Below the pieces are notes generated by a model. It worked only from the letters and a program-made list of their open reading frames with translations, ran no database searches and was not told the origin of the DNA. DNA of 64,000 bases from Bog-473 sp963755375 (lineage in GTDB: Bacteria; Actinomycetota; Acidimicrobiia; Acidimicrobiales; RAAP-2), in assembly GCA_963755375.1 (NCBI GenBank), contig CAVWKG010000016.1, forward strand, positions 1,922,001 to 1,986,000, read 5' to 3'. The stretch's first letter is position 1, and each line of letters begins with the position of its first letter. The position numbers and the translations under genes were made by a program. Shown piece after piece: positions 1 through 8,844 of this stretch.

Positions 1-14
1 CTAGGCTCCGGCGG

Positions 15-425
15 GTGACCTGGAGCGGTGAACCTGGACGGGGTGCGCCCATCACCGGCCTGTCGCACGTGCAGCTCCTGGTCTCGAACGTCGGAGCCAG
101 CGCGCGGTGGTACAGCGCCGTCCTGGGCCTGCAGCCCTACGCCGATGATCCCGACATCGGCTACGTCGCGCTCCGCCATGGTGCGGCAAAGTTCGTCGTG
201 GTGCTGACCACGACGCCGACGCCACGTGATCAGTCAGCTGAATCGGGGGGCGACCGCCTGGATCATCTGGCTCTCGCCGTGTCGGACGGCGCCTCGCTCG
301 AGGCGTGGGCCGCACACCTGACCGAGGTCGGCATCGATCACGCCGGCGTGGTGCTGGAAGGCGGCCACCCTTCGCTGCAGCTACAGGACCCCGATGGCAT
401 CGTCATCGAACTGGTGGCGCCCTGA
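15..425 (+). CDS. VOC (glyoxalase/bleomycin-resistance fold) family protein
   Basis: This is a small VOC-fold protein of about 136 residues, the usual length for a single two-module protein. The N-terminal module begins ITGLSHVQLLVSNV and the C-terminal module has DRLDHLALAVSD followed by LQLQDPDGIVIELVAP, the DPDG...E ending typical of the fold. His and Glu in those positions are the usual metal ligands. The substrate cannot be predicted. The GTG at 15 gives a full-length protein, but the frame is open to the window edge, so a start further upstream is possible. A related VOC gene lies at 3341-3736. Confidence 0.8.
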   Translation: MTWSGEPGRGAPITGLSHVQLLVSNVGASARWYSAVLGLQPYADDPDIGYVALRHGAAKFVVVLTTTPTPRDQSAESGGDRLDHLALAVSDGASLEAWAAHLTEVGIDHAGVVLEGGHPSLQLQDPDGIVIELVAP

Positions 426-461
426 GTCATCGGCGGGGGACCCGAATCGAGACGAGCGAGG

Positions 462-782
462 TCAGCCCCACTCGGTCAGCTTGCGAAACCGTGACTTCCG
501 CGGGGCGCGAGCAGAAGGCTCCTGGACCGCCTCCACCCGATTGGTGCGCAGCCACGTCATGAGCTCGTCCGCGCCCTTGAACACGATCTCCTGATCGGTC
601 TCCATGACGTAGAGATGAATGGAATCGGCGTCGGCGGTCACCGAAAATTCGATTTTGCCGTTGAAGACGAAGCACCAGAGTGGTGTGGCACCCGGTGTCG
701 ACCTCGGCTCGAGGCGCCATCCCGGTCTGCCTCCGAGCAGATCGAGGATCTCGTTCGTCGACGGGTTTCCGCCATCGCTCAT
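462..782 (-). CDS. Hypothetical protein, about 106 aa
   Basis: The family is not recognised. The ATG at 782 is chosen over an upstream in-frame start at 845 because GGAG sits six to seven bases before it. The protein has an N-terminal NEILDLLGG stretch, a central hydrophobic beta-rich segment (LWCFVFNGKIEFSV) and a basic tail rich in Arg and Lys. It is convergent with the VOC gene, with a 36-bp gap. Coding is supported by the ribosome binding site and by the ordered hydrophobic pattern. Confidence 0.55.
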   Translation of the reverse strand: MSDGGNPSTNEILDLLGGRPGWRLEPRSTPGATPLWCFVFNGKIEFSVTADADSIHLYVMETDQEIVFKGADELMTWLRTNRVEAVQEPSARAPRKSRFRKLTEWG

Positions 783-983
783 GTTCAGCTCCACACGTTC
801 GTATTGATGATCGTCCGGCCGGGTACGGAAGCTCGGCGCCACCACCGACGAAGGACTGCCTGACTGCCGACGGAGGACAAGTCGGAACCCTAGTTGGCGA
901 GGAACTGACGGCGCGGCACGAGGGCTCCGCCGCCGCGTGACCCCGCCGCCACGATCGCTACCGGGCCGCGACTCCTCGGAACG

Positions 984-1622
984 TCATCCCGTGCCTCCCA
1001 CTGCGACGAGTTCCCCACCTACATCCGAAGTCGGTTCTTGCGGCACCCCCGCCGGGTACATCGCGGCACCTGCGGTGACGATGCCAACTGACAACAACAC
1101 GGAACCGAGGGCGTCAAACGGGGTGTGCCAGTGGGCGCCGACGACGGCCAGGGACATCAGCAGGACCCAGGCCGCGCCGAGCAGGAACGTCACGCGCCGT
1201 GCCCATCGACCCAGCAGCGGCTGGAGCGCCAACCACATGGCCAATGCCGTCGCGCACGCCGCCGTGACGTTGCCGGACGGGAAGGTGAGCTGGCCGTTGT
1301 ACGTCTCGTGGACGAGTGGCTTGGCGACGTGCTCGCTTATCAGCAGGGCCACGGCGGCAAACCCTGCGTAGACCGCGACCCGCACGAGGGAGCGTCGCAG
1401 GGCACCGAAGGCGAAGGCGACCACGAGGACGGCGATGATCGCCGGGAGGGCGAGCAGGTCGGCGAAATCAGCCCAGCCGTCGACGGAAGACGGGGATCCC
1501 AGCGATCTCAGCAAAGGACGCTCGAAGCGGTACAGGCCGTGGCCATGCGCCAGGGCGGAGGCCAGGAGTGCGAACGCAAGCAGACTCACCAGAGCAATGA
1601 CTGTGAGTGTCGAACGCCGCAC
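984..1622 (-). CDS. PAP2-superfamily membrane phosphatase-like protein
   Basis: A multi-spanning membrane protein (about 212 aa, five to six hydrophobic segments) of the PAP2/phosphatidate phosphatase family. The second motif reads FPSGNVTAA where PSGH is expected. The third region reads GAHWHTPFDALG, which keeps His-x3-Asp but lacks the usual preceding Ser-Arg. Active enzymes use the PSGH His as acid and the last His as nucleophile, so activity is uncertain. The start is also uncertain. GTG 1622 gives a normal length but has no clear ribosome site. GTG 1718 has GGGAGG five bases upstream and would add a Pro-rich tail. Confidence 0.65.
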   Translation of the reverse strand: MRRSTLTVIALVSLLAFALLASALAHGHGLYRFERPLLRSLGSPSSVDGWADFADLLALPAIIAVLVVAFAFGALRRSLVRVAVYAGFAAVALLISEHVAKPLVHETYNGQLTFPSGNVTAACATALAMWLALQPLLGRWARRVTFLLGAAWVLLMSLAVVGAHWHTPFDALGSVLLSVGIVTAGAAMYPAGVPQEPTSDVGGELVAVGGTG

Positions 1623-2164
1623 ACGTACAAATTTAGGCGGCCCGGGGGGCGTTTTGTCCTCGCCTCTGCGTCCTGGAGGTGGGATGGGAAAGAGCCCCCA
1701 GGTTCTTACGAGTTGCACAGGAGCCTCCCAGTGAGCCCAGCCGTCCTCTGGGTCCCGGCCCGGCGCTGGCCTCGGTGGCGCCGAGGGGTGGACCACCGGA
1801 ATACAACAGAACCCGCGATTCTGCCGGTTGGAACCCGGGAGCAGCGACGGGGCCTGGGAGACCCCCGCGCCCAACGGCACCCCCGCGTACCGCACACGCA
1901 AACCCGGCCCTACCATGCGCCCAGGAGTAATGGCCTGAAGTTCGCCCGTCATCCGCACCCAACTGAAGGACCGGGGCCAATCGATCCCCGGACCGGTGCC
2001 GTAGTACCGGCCGACTCCATCGCAACGCGGATCGGCGCAAGGCGGTGGCGAGTGTGGGTGTGGGTGTGGGTGTGGGTGTGGGCGGACAGGGCAGGCGGGA
2101 CGGTATTCAGAGGGTTGCGCCCGTCGACACGCTCGGGCGACAACCCAGGTGGGAGGAAGCTGGC
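1623..2164. other. Intergenic region between divergent PAP2 and glycosidase genes
   Basis: About 540 bp with no convincing gene. Overlapping Pro/Arg/Gly-rich reading frames on both strands look like GC-rich shadows. The region holds the possible alternative PAP2 start (1718) and the GTGTGG repeat (2052-2081). GGGAGGAAG just before 2165 is the ribosome site of the glycosidase. No hairpin terminator was noticed. Confidence 0.5.
2052..2081. repeat. Five-copy GTGTGG hexamer tandem repeat
   Basis: Five perfect head-to-tail copies of the hexamer GTGTGG. It lies 84 bp upstream of the GTG start of the secreted glycosidase, in the 5' leader or promoter region. Translated in one frame it would encode alternating Val-Gly, but no ribosome site supports that. 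Such simple repeats can vary in copy number by slippage. Confidence 0.85.
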
Positions 2165-3232
2165 GTGACGAGAAGATGGTTCGCAGGGCGGGCGCACCTC
2201 CACCGGATCGCCACTGCCCCTGCGCTCGGCTTCGTCACCGTTCTCGCCCTAGTGGCCGCTTCTGTGGCGGGTACGGTGAGCCCGGTCCCCGCTGGCGCGA
2301 CCGGATCGCAAGTACTCGGTGTCTATGCCGGCGCGGCCGATCCGCCCGCTGTCCCGGCATTCGCCGCCAAACTCGGCACCCATCTTCACTTCGCGATGGA
2401 CTTCCTCAACGGCTCCACCTGGCGCACCATCACCCAGCCCCGCTACCCGTACGCCAAGTGGAAGGGCAAGGGCTACACGATGGTCTGGGGCGTCAACATG
2501 TTGCCCGACACCTATACGGCGGACAGCGACCCTTCCCGTGCCGGCGGGAGCTGTGCCGGCCTCACGCAGGGAGCCACTGGCGCGTTCGATCACTACTTTC
2601 AGACCGTCGCCACGAACATCGTCAACGCAGGTTTCGCAGATTCCATCATCCGGCCCGGCTGGGAGTTCAACGGCGGGTGGTTCCCCTGGGCCGCCCACGG
2701 ATGTGCATCCGCGTACGCCAAGTACTTCGCCAACATCGTCACCACCATGCGTGCGGTACCCGGGGAGCACTTCACGTTCGAGTGGAACCCGACCCGGGGG
2801 GATCTGGCCGTCGGTGATCTGGCGAACTACTACCCCGGTGACGCGTACGTCGACTATGTCGGACTCGATGTGTACGACGTCGAGTCCCAGGTCTACCCCG
2901 GGGCCCGAGCCGAGTTCCGTCACATGCAGACACAAGCGTTCGGGCTCGATTGGCTCTCGTCCTTCGCCGCCACCCACCACAAACAGATCGTCCTCCCCGA
3001 ATGGGGACTGGGCTGGGGAACGTGCAGCGCGAGCGGACAGCGGATCTCGGATTCGAACAACGAGACGTGCGGGGGCGACAACGCGACGTGGATCAACCTC
3101 ATGGCCAAGTGGATCGCCTCCCACAACGTGTACGAGGCGACGTTCTGGGACTTCGGCACCTCCTCGGTGCGTTCCGGTCACAACCCGAAAACAGCGGCCG
3201 CGTTGGCGGTGCACTTCGGCGTACCCAAGTAG
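2165..3232 (+). CDS. Secreted glycoside hydrolase, GH26-like
   Basis: A 355-aa exported beta/alpha-barrel glycosidase. Residues 1-45 form a signal peptide: basic start, hydrophobic core LGFVTVLALVAASVAG, then PAGA. The mature part has RPGWEFNGGWFPW near residues 163-175, with E167 as likely acid/base, and IVLPEWGLGW near 275-284, with E279 as likely nucleophile. This arrangement matches clan GH-A, especially GH26 mannanase-like enzymes; the true substrate is unknown. GTG 2165 is preferred over earlier in-frame starts because GGGAGGAAG precedes it and the signal peptide follows. The gene stands alone, with a VOC gene about 110 bp downstream. Confidence 0.75.
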   Translation: MTRRWFAGRAHLHRIATAPALGFVTVLALVAASVAGTVSPVPAGATGSQVLGVYAGAADPPAVPAFAAKLGTHLHFAMDFLNGSTWRTITQPRYPYAKWKGKGYTMVWGVNMLPDTYTADSDPSRAGGSCAGLTQGATGAFDHYFQTVATNIVNAGFADSIIRPGWEFNGGWFPWAAHGCASAYAKYFANIVTTMRAVPGEHFTFEWNPTRGDLAVGDLANYYPGDAYVDYVGLDVYDVESQVYPGARAEFRHMQTQAFGLDWLSSFAATHHKQIVLPEWGLGWGTCSASGQRISDSNNETCGGDNATWINLMAKWIASHNVYEATFWDFGTSSVRSGHNPKTAAALAVHFGVPK

Positions 3233-3340
3233 GTCGTGTGGAGCGCCGGTGGGCGATGTCCCGGGCGGCCGCGGACACCTCCGGAAGCACGCAGAGCGAA
3301 GGGCTATCGTGACCGGCATCGCCCCGTCAAGGAGGACACC

Positions 3341-3736
3341 GTGCCTGAATTCCCCGGCGTCACCCATGTGGCTCTGACCGTCACCGACCTGGGTCGGAGC
3401 CGCCCGTGGTACCAGAGCCTGATCGGCAGTGAGCCGGTCATCGATGAGGACACGGGTCCGTTCCACCACGTTGTGTGGCTCCTTGGAGGCCAGACCCTGG
3501 TGGGCATCCACAAGTTCCCGGACCCGCACGGGTCTGATCCGTTTGACGAGCGCACGCCGGGCCTGGACCACCTTGCGTTTGCCTGCGCCAATCGGGCCGA
3601 ACTCGAGCAGTGGGAGTCCAAGCTCAACGAGCTCGGCATTGAGAACGGTGGCGTCGTGGACGCCCCCTACGGCTCAGGGCTCTCGTTCCGCGACCCCGAC
3701 AACATTGCGTTGGAGTTCTTTGCCCCACCTGGGTGA
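3341..3736 (+). CDS. VOC (glyoxalase/bleomycin-resistance fold) family protein
   Basis: A 131-aa VOC-fold protein. The first module opens with FPGVTHVALTVTDLGRS, and the second has PGLDHLAFACAN and ends with LSFRDPDNIALEFFAPPG. AAGGAGG lies seven to eight bases before GTG 3341, which fixes this start against longer in-frame options. It is a diverged paralogue of the protein at 15-425. The substrate is unknown. Confidence 0.85.
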   Translation: MPEFPGVTHVALTVTDLGRSRPWYQSLIGSEPVIDEDTGPFHHVVWLLGGQTLVGIHKFPDPHGSDPFDERTPGLDHLAFACANRAELEQWESKLNELGIENGGVVDAPYGSGLSFRDPDNIALEFFAPPG

Positions 3737-3770
3737 CCGACGTCTACAGCAGGCCCCTGCGGATCCCGGA

Positions 3771-4199
3771 CTACGAATTCAGTTCTGTGCCAGGGGTGCG
3801 GTCGGTTCGCCCGCCCTCTCCGCTGAGTGCCTGTGTCAGTCCCTCCAGATCGGCGACGGTCACGGTGAGCGCCGAATGGCCGCTGCGACGAAGCGGCGAA
3901 GGCACTTTCTCTGCAAAATGAACGCAGACTCCGCCATCACGGTTGGTCCCGAAGGTCAATCCGTCATCCACACGGGACATGCGAACCCCACAGGCCGTCC
4001 ACCAGCGGTAGTGCCGAGTGACGTGCGCACCAACGACGTTGGCCAGCGGCGTGGTGACCCTGAAGAATCCGAAGGTGGCGACGAGCTCGCCCTCTTCCGT
4101 GAGCGTCACACCGTCCTTTGACGGCCGCAGGAAGAAGGGCAGCAACACCGGCAGGTAGCGCTTGTCAATGGCGTATCGAAAATGCCGCGACACACTCAC
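3771..4199 (-). CDS. Hypothetical protein, 142 aa
   Basis: Not assigned to a family with certainty. It begins MSVSRHFRYAID, has a Pro/Phe-rich patch (LLPFFLRPSKDGV) and then a mostly beta pattern with RVTTPLANVVGAHVTRHYRWW, ending in a polar tail. The pattern resembles a small soluble beta-sheet domain. It is convergent with the VOC gene and lies 97 bp upstream of the end of the cyclase gene. Its hydrophobic periodicity and intact length support a real gene. Confidence 0.55.
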   Translation of the reverse strand: MSVSRHFRYAIDKRYLPVLLPFFLRPSKDGVTLTEEGELVATFGFFRVTTPLANVVGAHVTRHYRWWTACGVRMSRVDDGLTFGTNRDGGVCVHFAEKVPSPLRRSGHSALTVTVADLEGLTQALSGEGGRTDRTPGTELNS

Positions 4200-4296
4200 G
4201 ACGCGCTGCGTGTTCGTTGCCCCGGGTCACCGACGGAGCCCCAGACGCCAGCGGACTGCATCGAGCGCAGGATACCGGTGCAGTCGCCGGTCGGCA

Positions 4297-5637
4297 CTAG
4301 GGCTTCACCGAGAAGACCCGCCACTCACCGGGAACCCCCTTCAACTGGTGATCGCCCTGGTCTTCGAATTCCATGCCGGATCCCGTGACGAGGTCAGTCA
4401 CCGTTCGGGAGACGAGCACCTCGCCCGCGACGGCGAGCGCTGACACGCGTGCCGCGATGTGCACGGCCATGCCTGCCACGTCGTGGCCCCGGAATTCCAC
4501 CTCGCCCGTATGGAGGCCGGCGCGGACATCCAGGCCGAGCCCTTTGACGGCCTGGGCGATGGCGCGGGCACACTCGATGGCCCTGGCCGGCCCATCGAAG
4601 GTGGCCAGGGTGCCGTCACCGGTGCTCTTTATCAATCGACCGCGAAAACGCTCGAGTTGCCGCTGCACGAGGTTGTCGTAGCGGTTGAGCGATTCCCGCC
4701 ACCGGCGGTCACCGACCTGGGCCACATGATCAGTTGAACCGACGATGTCGGTGAAGAGGACGGTCACCAGCACGCGATCAAGGGCGGGGGGTGGTGTGAC
4801 GCCGGTGAGGAACTCCTCGATCTCCGAGAGGAGAGGCTCTACTCGACCAGCGAACGGCAGATGATCGTCCCCGGCCAACTCGACAAAGCGGGCACCCGGA
4901 ATTCGCTGCGCGATGGAACGTCCGTGTTCAGGGCGGACGTGGCGATCTCCCCGCCGGCTGATCACAAGGGTTGGAGCCTGCAGCGCCCTCAGCACAGGGG
5001 TCACATCGCTCTCCATGATGGCGCGACTGCTGGCGGCGAGGACGTCCGGGCTCGCGGTGAGGCGCTCGATGCGGCCCCAGTGCTGCCGATCCTCTTCGGT
5101 GTGGATGATGCTCGGCGCCAGAATCTCGCTACACACCCCAGTTCCCCAGAATTCCTCGATATTGGAGACGTAGGAGGGGATCATCTCCGCCGGCAGCCCC
5201 CAAGGGGTCTCTTCATTGCGGGCGTAGCGCGCATACGGGTTGATCAGCACGATGCTCTCCACACGCTCGGGGTACGTCGCCGCGAAGAACATCGTCGCTC
5301 CGGTCGCTTCGCCCCACGCAAGAAACGCCGCCCGTTGGGAGTCAACGGCGTCCATGACGGCGCCGATGTCGTCCTTCCAGGCCTGCACGGCCGGAATAGC
5401 ACCGGCATCGAGTCGACCCGAACTGCCGAACCCCCGCGGATCGAACGTGATGAGCCGGGAGAAGCTTGCCAGTCGAGACGCGAACTCGTTGAAGCTCGGT
5501 TCATCCCAAATCAGTTCGACCGCCGCGCTTCCCGTTATCGGCAGCACCACGTCCAAGGGTGACTCGCCGGACACCTGGTAAGCCAGGTAAGCCCCGTCGG
5601 CGGTCCTGGTATAGCGGGTCGAGGGCAGTTCGTTCAT
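4297..5637 (-). CDS. Alpha/beta-hydrolase-like domain fused to class III adenylate cyclase
   Basis: A 446-aa two-domain protein. Residues about 1-275 have an alpha/beta-hydrolase fold (RLITFDPRGFGSSG, then LAWGEATGATM, then GDDHLPFAG). The nucleophile elbow reads G-E-A-T-G, so the usual Ser is Ala; this half is probably a sensor rather than an esterase. Residues about 286-446 are a class III nucleotide cyclase with both metal aspartates: D297 in LFTDIVGST and D341 in KSTGDGTLATF. RAGLHTGEVE follows. Similar fusions occur in mycobacteria. The ATG at 5637 is chosen over longer starts because the fold begins just after it and GAGAA precedes it. No partner gene is adjacent. Confidence 0.85.
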   Translation of the reverse strand: MNELPSTRYTRTADGAYLAYQVSGESPLDVVLPITGSAAVELIWDEPSFNEFASRLASFSRLITFDPRGFGSSGRLDAGAIPAVQAWKDDIGAVMDAVDSQRAAFLAWGEATGATMFFAATYPERVESIVLINPYARYARNEETPWGLPAEMIPSYVSNIEEFWGTGVCSEILAPSIIHTEEDRQHWGRIERLTASPDVLAASSRAIMESDVTPVLRALQAPTLVISRRGDRHVRPEHGRSIAQRIPGARFVELAGDDHLPFAGRVEPLLSEIEEFLTGVTPPPALDRVLVTVLFTDIVGSTDHVAQVGDRRWRESLNRYDNLVQRQLERFRGRLIKSTGDGTLATFDGPARAIECARAIAQAVKGLGLDVRAGLHTGEVEFRGHDVAGMAVHIAARVSALAVAGEVLVSRTVTDLVTGSGMEFEDQGDHQLKGVPGEWRVFSVKP

Positions 5638-5803
5638 TTCTCGAGAGTCTGTCTCCGATGGCCCCCGACTGCTTGAGCGACCGCCAGCATGCATGGTGAG
5701 AGGAAGGCAGAGGTCCAGGTCGACAGCCCGGTTTGCCGTCGGCGCGGGATGAGCTCGGGGGATGAGGGATCGCTCCTCGGGCCGGCCCGATTCTCGGCTG
5801 TGT

Positions 5804-7429
5804 TCAAGACCCCTGACCAGCGGCCATCGCCGCCTCGCGGGCGTGGTAGCTCGACCGGGTGAGCGGTGACGCCTCCACGTGGGCCAACCCGAGCTCCGTC
5901 CCGGCCTCACGAAGGCGGTCGAACTCTTCGGGCGCCCAATAGCGCGACACCGGGAGGTGGTCCCGGCTCGGCCGCAGGTACTGCCCGATCGTCACGATGG
6001 AGACGCCCACGCCGCGCAGGTCCGCCATGGTGGCAACGACCTCGTCCTCGCTCTCGCCCAGTCCCACCATCATCCCCGACTTGGTCACCAGGCCCGCCTG
6101 TCCCGCACGGGCGAGCACGCCCAGGCTGCGCGCGTAGCCGGCGGACGGCCGCACGGCCCGTTGGAGGCGGGCCACCGTTTCGATGTTGTGGTTCAACACG
6201 TCGGGACGCGCTTCGAAGATGGTGTCCAGCGCTGCCGCGTCACCCCGGCAGTCCGAAATCAGCACTTCCACCGTCGTCCCAGGCGTGCGCGAGCGGATGG
6301 CCCCGATGGTCTCCGCCATGGCACCGGCGCCGCCGTCGGACAGGTCGTCACGGGCCACGCAGGTGACCACGGCGTGCCCGAGCCGCATCCGCTCGACGGC
6401 CTGCGCCACCCGTTCGGGCTCGTCGGGCGCGAGCGGGACGGGACGGCGGGTGTCCACCTGGCAGAAGCCGCACGCCCGCGTGCAGCGTTCGCCGTTGATC
6501 ATGAAGGTCGCCGTGCCGTCGGCCCAGCACTCGTAGATGTTCGGGCACCCCGCCTCCTCGCACACCGTGACCAGACCGAGGTCGTGGACCGTGGTCCCGA
6601 GCTGGCGATAGCCCTTGCCGATGCGCACGGGCACCCGCACCCAGTCCGGCTTGCGTTGCCCGATGTCCAGGCCCGCCTCTGGGGCGACCCCCGCCTGGCG
6701 CAGGCGGCGCAGCAGTGGGCGCTCGCCCGTTGGCGCCGGTTGGCCGCGCCGGAGGGACGGGCCCCGGACGACGTCGTGGCGTTCCACCGTCCCCTCACCG
6801 AAGACGGCAGCGGCGCGCGCCACGAACGCATCGACCACCGCGCCCATCGGGACATCGATCCCTTCCGCCGCGAGTGATGTCACGCCGCGATCCTCGATGC
6901 CGCACGGCACGATGTGACCGAACATGGTGAGGTCGGAGGTCACGTTGAGGGCGACGCCGTGGAGTGTCCGGCGGCGCCCCGGGGCGACGCGTAGAGTCCG
7001 CACCCCGATTGCCGCGATCTTCCGGGTGTCCGGGCCGCCCGCATGGAGCCATACGCCCGGATACCCGTCCTCGCGCGTCGCCCCGTTCAGGCCGAGGTCA
7101 GCCAGCGTCTCCAGCACGACCTGCTCGAGCCGGTGCACGTGCGCCGGGCCCGCCGCCGGGTCGTCGGCCACCGTGACGATCGGGTAGGCCACCAGCTGGC
7201 CCGGCCCGTGGTAGGTGACGTCGCCGCCGCGGTCGGTGCGCTCGAGCACCGCACCGACCAGGGCCGGGTCGACCAGCACGTGCCGCTCGTCGGCATGAGC
7301 GCCGAGCGTGTAGGTGTGCGGGTGTTGCAGGACCAGCAGGTAGTCGTCGGCCGCCTCGGTCGCCAGGGCGTGCTGCAGCGCGTAGGCCTCGTGGTAGGGA
7401 ACCGTCCCGAGCGACCGGACGCGCAGCAC
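5804..7429 (-). CDS. lipBA: Fused octanoyltransferase-lipoyl synthase (LipB-LipA)
   Basis: One uninterrupted 541-aa frame carries both enzymes of de novo lipoylation. Residues 1-215 are LipB, with RGGDVTYHGPGQLVAYP (67-83), K137 in RKIAAIGVR and C176 in IVPCGI, the Lys/Cys acyl-transfer pair. Residues about 259-541 are LipA. The auxiliary cluster motif is C290-x4-C295-x5-C301, the radical-SAM motif C316-x3-C320-x2-C323, and the C-terminal RSSYHA serine ligand is at 526-527. The joining segment (216-258) is Arg/Pro-rich and holds no ATG or GTG before the LipA consensus RKPDW. GTG 7429 lies 10 bp after the E2 stop, so the gene is the third in the lpdA-E2-lipBA operon. All catalytic residues are present. 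Confidence 0.9.
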   Translation of the reverse strand: MLRVRSLGTVPYHEAYALQHALATEAADDYLLVLQHPHTYTLGAHADERHVLVDPALVGAVLERTDRGGDVTYHGPGQLVAYPIVTVADDPAAGPAHVHRLEQVVLETLADLGLNGATREDGYPGVWLHAGGPDTRKIAAIGVRTLRVAPGRRRTLHGVALNVTSDLTMFGHIVPCGIEDRGVTSLAAEGIDVPMGAVVDAFVARAAAVFGEGTVERHDVVRGPSLRRGQPAPTGERPLLRRLRQAGVAPEAGLDIGQRKPDWVRVPVRIGKGYRQLGTTVHDLGLVTVCEEAGCPNIYECWADGTATFMINGERCTRACGFCQVDTRRPVPLAPDEPERVAQAVERMRLGHAVVTCVARDDLSDGGAGAMAETIGAIRSRTPGTTVEVLISDCRGDAAALDTIFEARPDVLNHNIETVARLQRAVRPSAGYARSLGVLARAGQAGLVTKSGMMVGLGESEDEVVATMADLRGVGVSIVTIGQYLRPSRDHLPVSRYWAPEEFDRLREAGTELGLAHVEASPLTRSSYHAREAAMAAGQGS

Positions 7430-7439
7430 CGGCGCGGCC

Positions 7440-8844
7440 TTACAGCTCCGCGGCCCAGTCGCGGCTGCCCAGCAGCTCCGAGACCTTGGCCAGGAAGAGA
7501 GAGACGTAGGCGCCGTCGACGGCCCGGTGGTCCCAGCTGACCCCGAGGATCCCGGTCGAGTGGATGGCGATGGACTCGGACCCGTCGGGTTGCGCCACCA
7601 CCACGGGTCGGCGGGTAATGCCGTCGGTCGCCAGGATCGCCACCTGCGGCTGGTTGATGATCGGGACCGTGAAGTAGGTGCCGAAGGGGCCGTCGTTGGT
7701 GATGGAGAACGTCCCGCCGGCGATGTCGTCCGCGTTGAGCTGGCGGCCGCGGGCCCGCTCGGCCAGGTCACGGATGCGACGGGCCACACCGCGCAAGGTG
7801 ACCTCTTCGGCCCGGTGGATGACCGGCACGATCAGGCCCTCGTGCGACAGGTCGACCGCGATCCCGAGGTTCACCTCGGCGTGGACCAGCAGCGAGTCGT
7901 CGACGACGGACGCGTTGAGCAAGGGGAAGTCGCGTAGCGCCTCCACCGCCGCCCGGGCAACGAACGGGAGATACGTGAGCGCGAACCCCTCCTCGGACTT
8001 GAAGCGCTCGCCCCAGGCCTTGCGCACGCGCTCGACGCTCTCGAAGTCGACCTCCTTGGCGATGAACGCGTGGGGTGAGGTGGCCTTCGAGCGCACCATG
8101 TGCTCAGCCGTCCGCCGCCGCATGTTGGAGAAGGGCACGATCTGGTCCCCGGCGGCCCGGAACGACGCCATGGAGACCGGCGGCTCCTGCGGCGTCCGCA
8201 CCACGGGCGGGGCGGGTGCCGCCTGCACGACCGGTGGGGCTGCAGGTGGTAGTGGCGATGCGGCGGCCGCCGCCCGACGCGCGTCGACGACCCGGAGCGC
8301 GTCGTCCCGGGTGATGCGCCCACCGGATCCCGTGCCCGTCACTTCGGATTCGCCGATCCCGTTCTCGGCCAGCAGCTTGCGCACCATCGGCGACAGCACG
8401 TGTGGCCCGACGCCGTCTCCGTTGCTCACCGCAGCGGGCGCGGCCGGGGGTGTGGGCGCCGCCGCCGGCGGTGGCGTTGGCGGCGGGGGGCGGTGGCGCC
8501 ACCGCCTGGGCTGCCATTGGGGCGGGGGCGGCAGCAGGAGGAGCGGCAGCGGGCGCCGCGGGCTCGGCCGCCGCCGCGGCGGGTGCGCCGTCCGACGCGG
8601 CCGACCCGGCACCATCGCCGATCACCGCCAGCCTCACGCCGACCTCGACCGTCTCGCCCTCCGGGACGAGGATCTCGCTGAGGACTCCCGCCGCGGGCGA
8701 GGGCACCTCGGAGTCGACCTTGTCCGTCGAGACCTCGAAGAGTGGCTCGTCCCGCTCGACCGCGTCGCCGACAGCCTTCATCCAGCGGGTGATCGTTCCT
8801 TCGGTCACCGTCTCGCCGAGTTGCGGCATCATCACGTCAGCCAA
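7440..8844 (-). CDS. Dihydrolipoamide acyltransferase (E2), reading frame interrupted in the linker
   Basis: SucB/AceF-type E2 of a 2-oxoacid dehydrogenase. The N-terminal frame from TTG 8844 encodes one lipoyl domain, with lipoyl-Lys in STDKVDSEVPSPA. The second frame encodes the subunit-binding domain (LSPMVRKLLAENGIGE) and the catalytic core with SWDHRAVDGAY (His and Asp). The two frames differ by one base and meet in an Ala/Pro linker near 8470-8515. A run of six G at 8485-8490 (C on the coding strand) is the likely site of one extra base. The TTG start overlaps the lpdA stop by 8 bp and has GGAAGGGGA upstream. It is either a real frameshift or a sequence error; the protein is otherwise complete. 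Confidence 0.85.

Noticed and set aside
1700..1900. A tRNA-like segment in the 1623-2164 spacer
   Set aside because: GGTTCNA-like pieces occur but no complete cloverleaf with acceptor pairing could be formed.
2045..2164. Val-Gly repeat as the N terminus of the glycosidase
   Set aside because: The ribosome site and signal peptide point to GTG 2165; the repeat is more likely in the untranslated leader.
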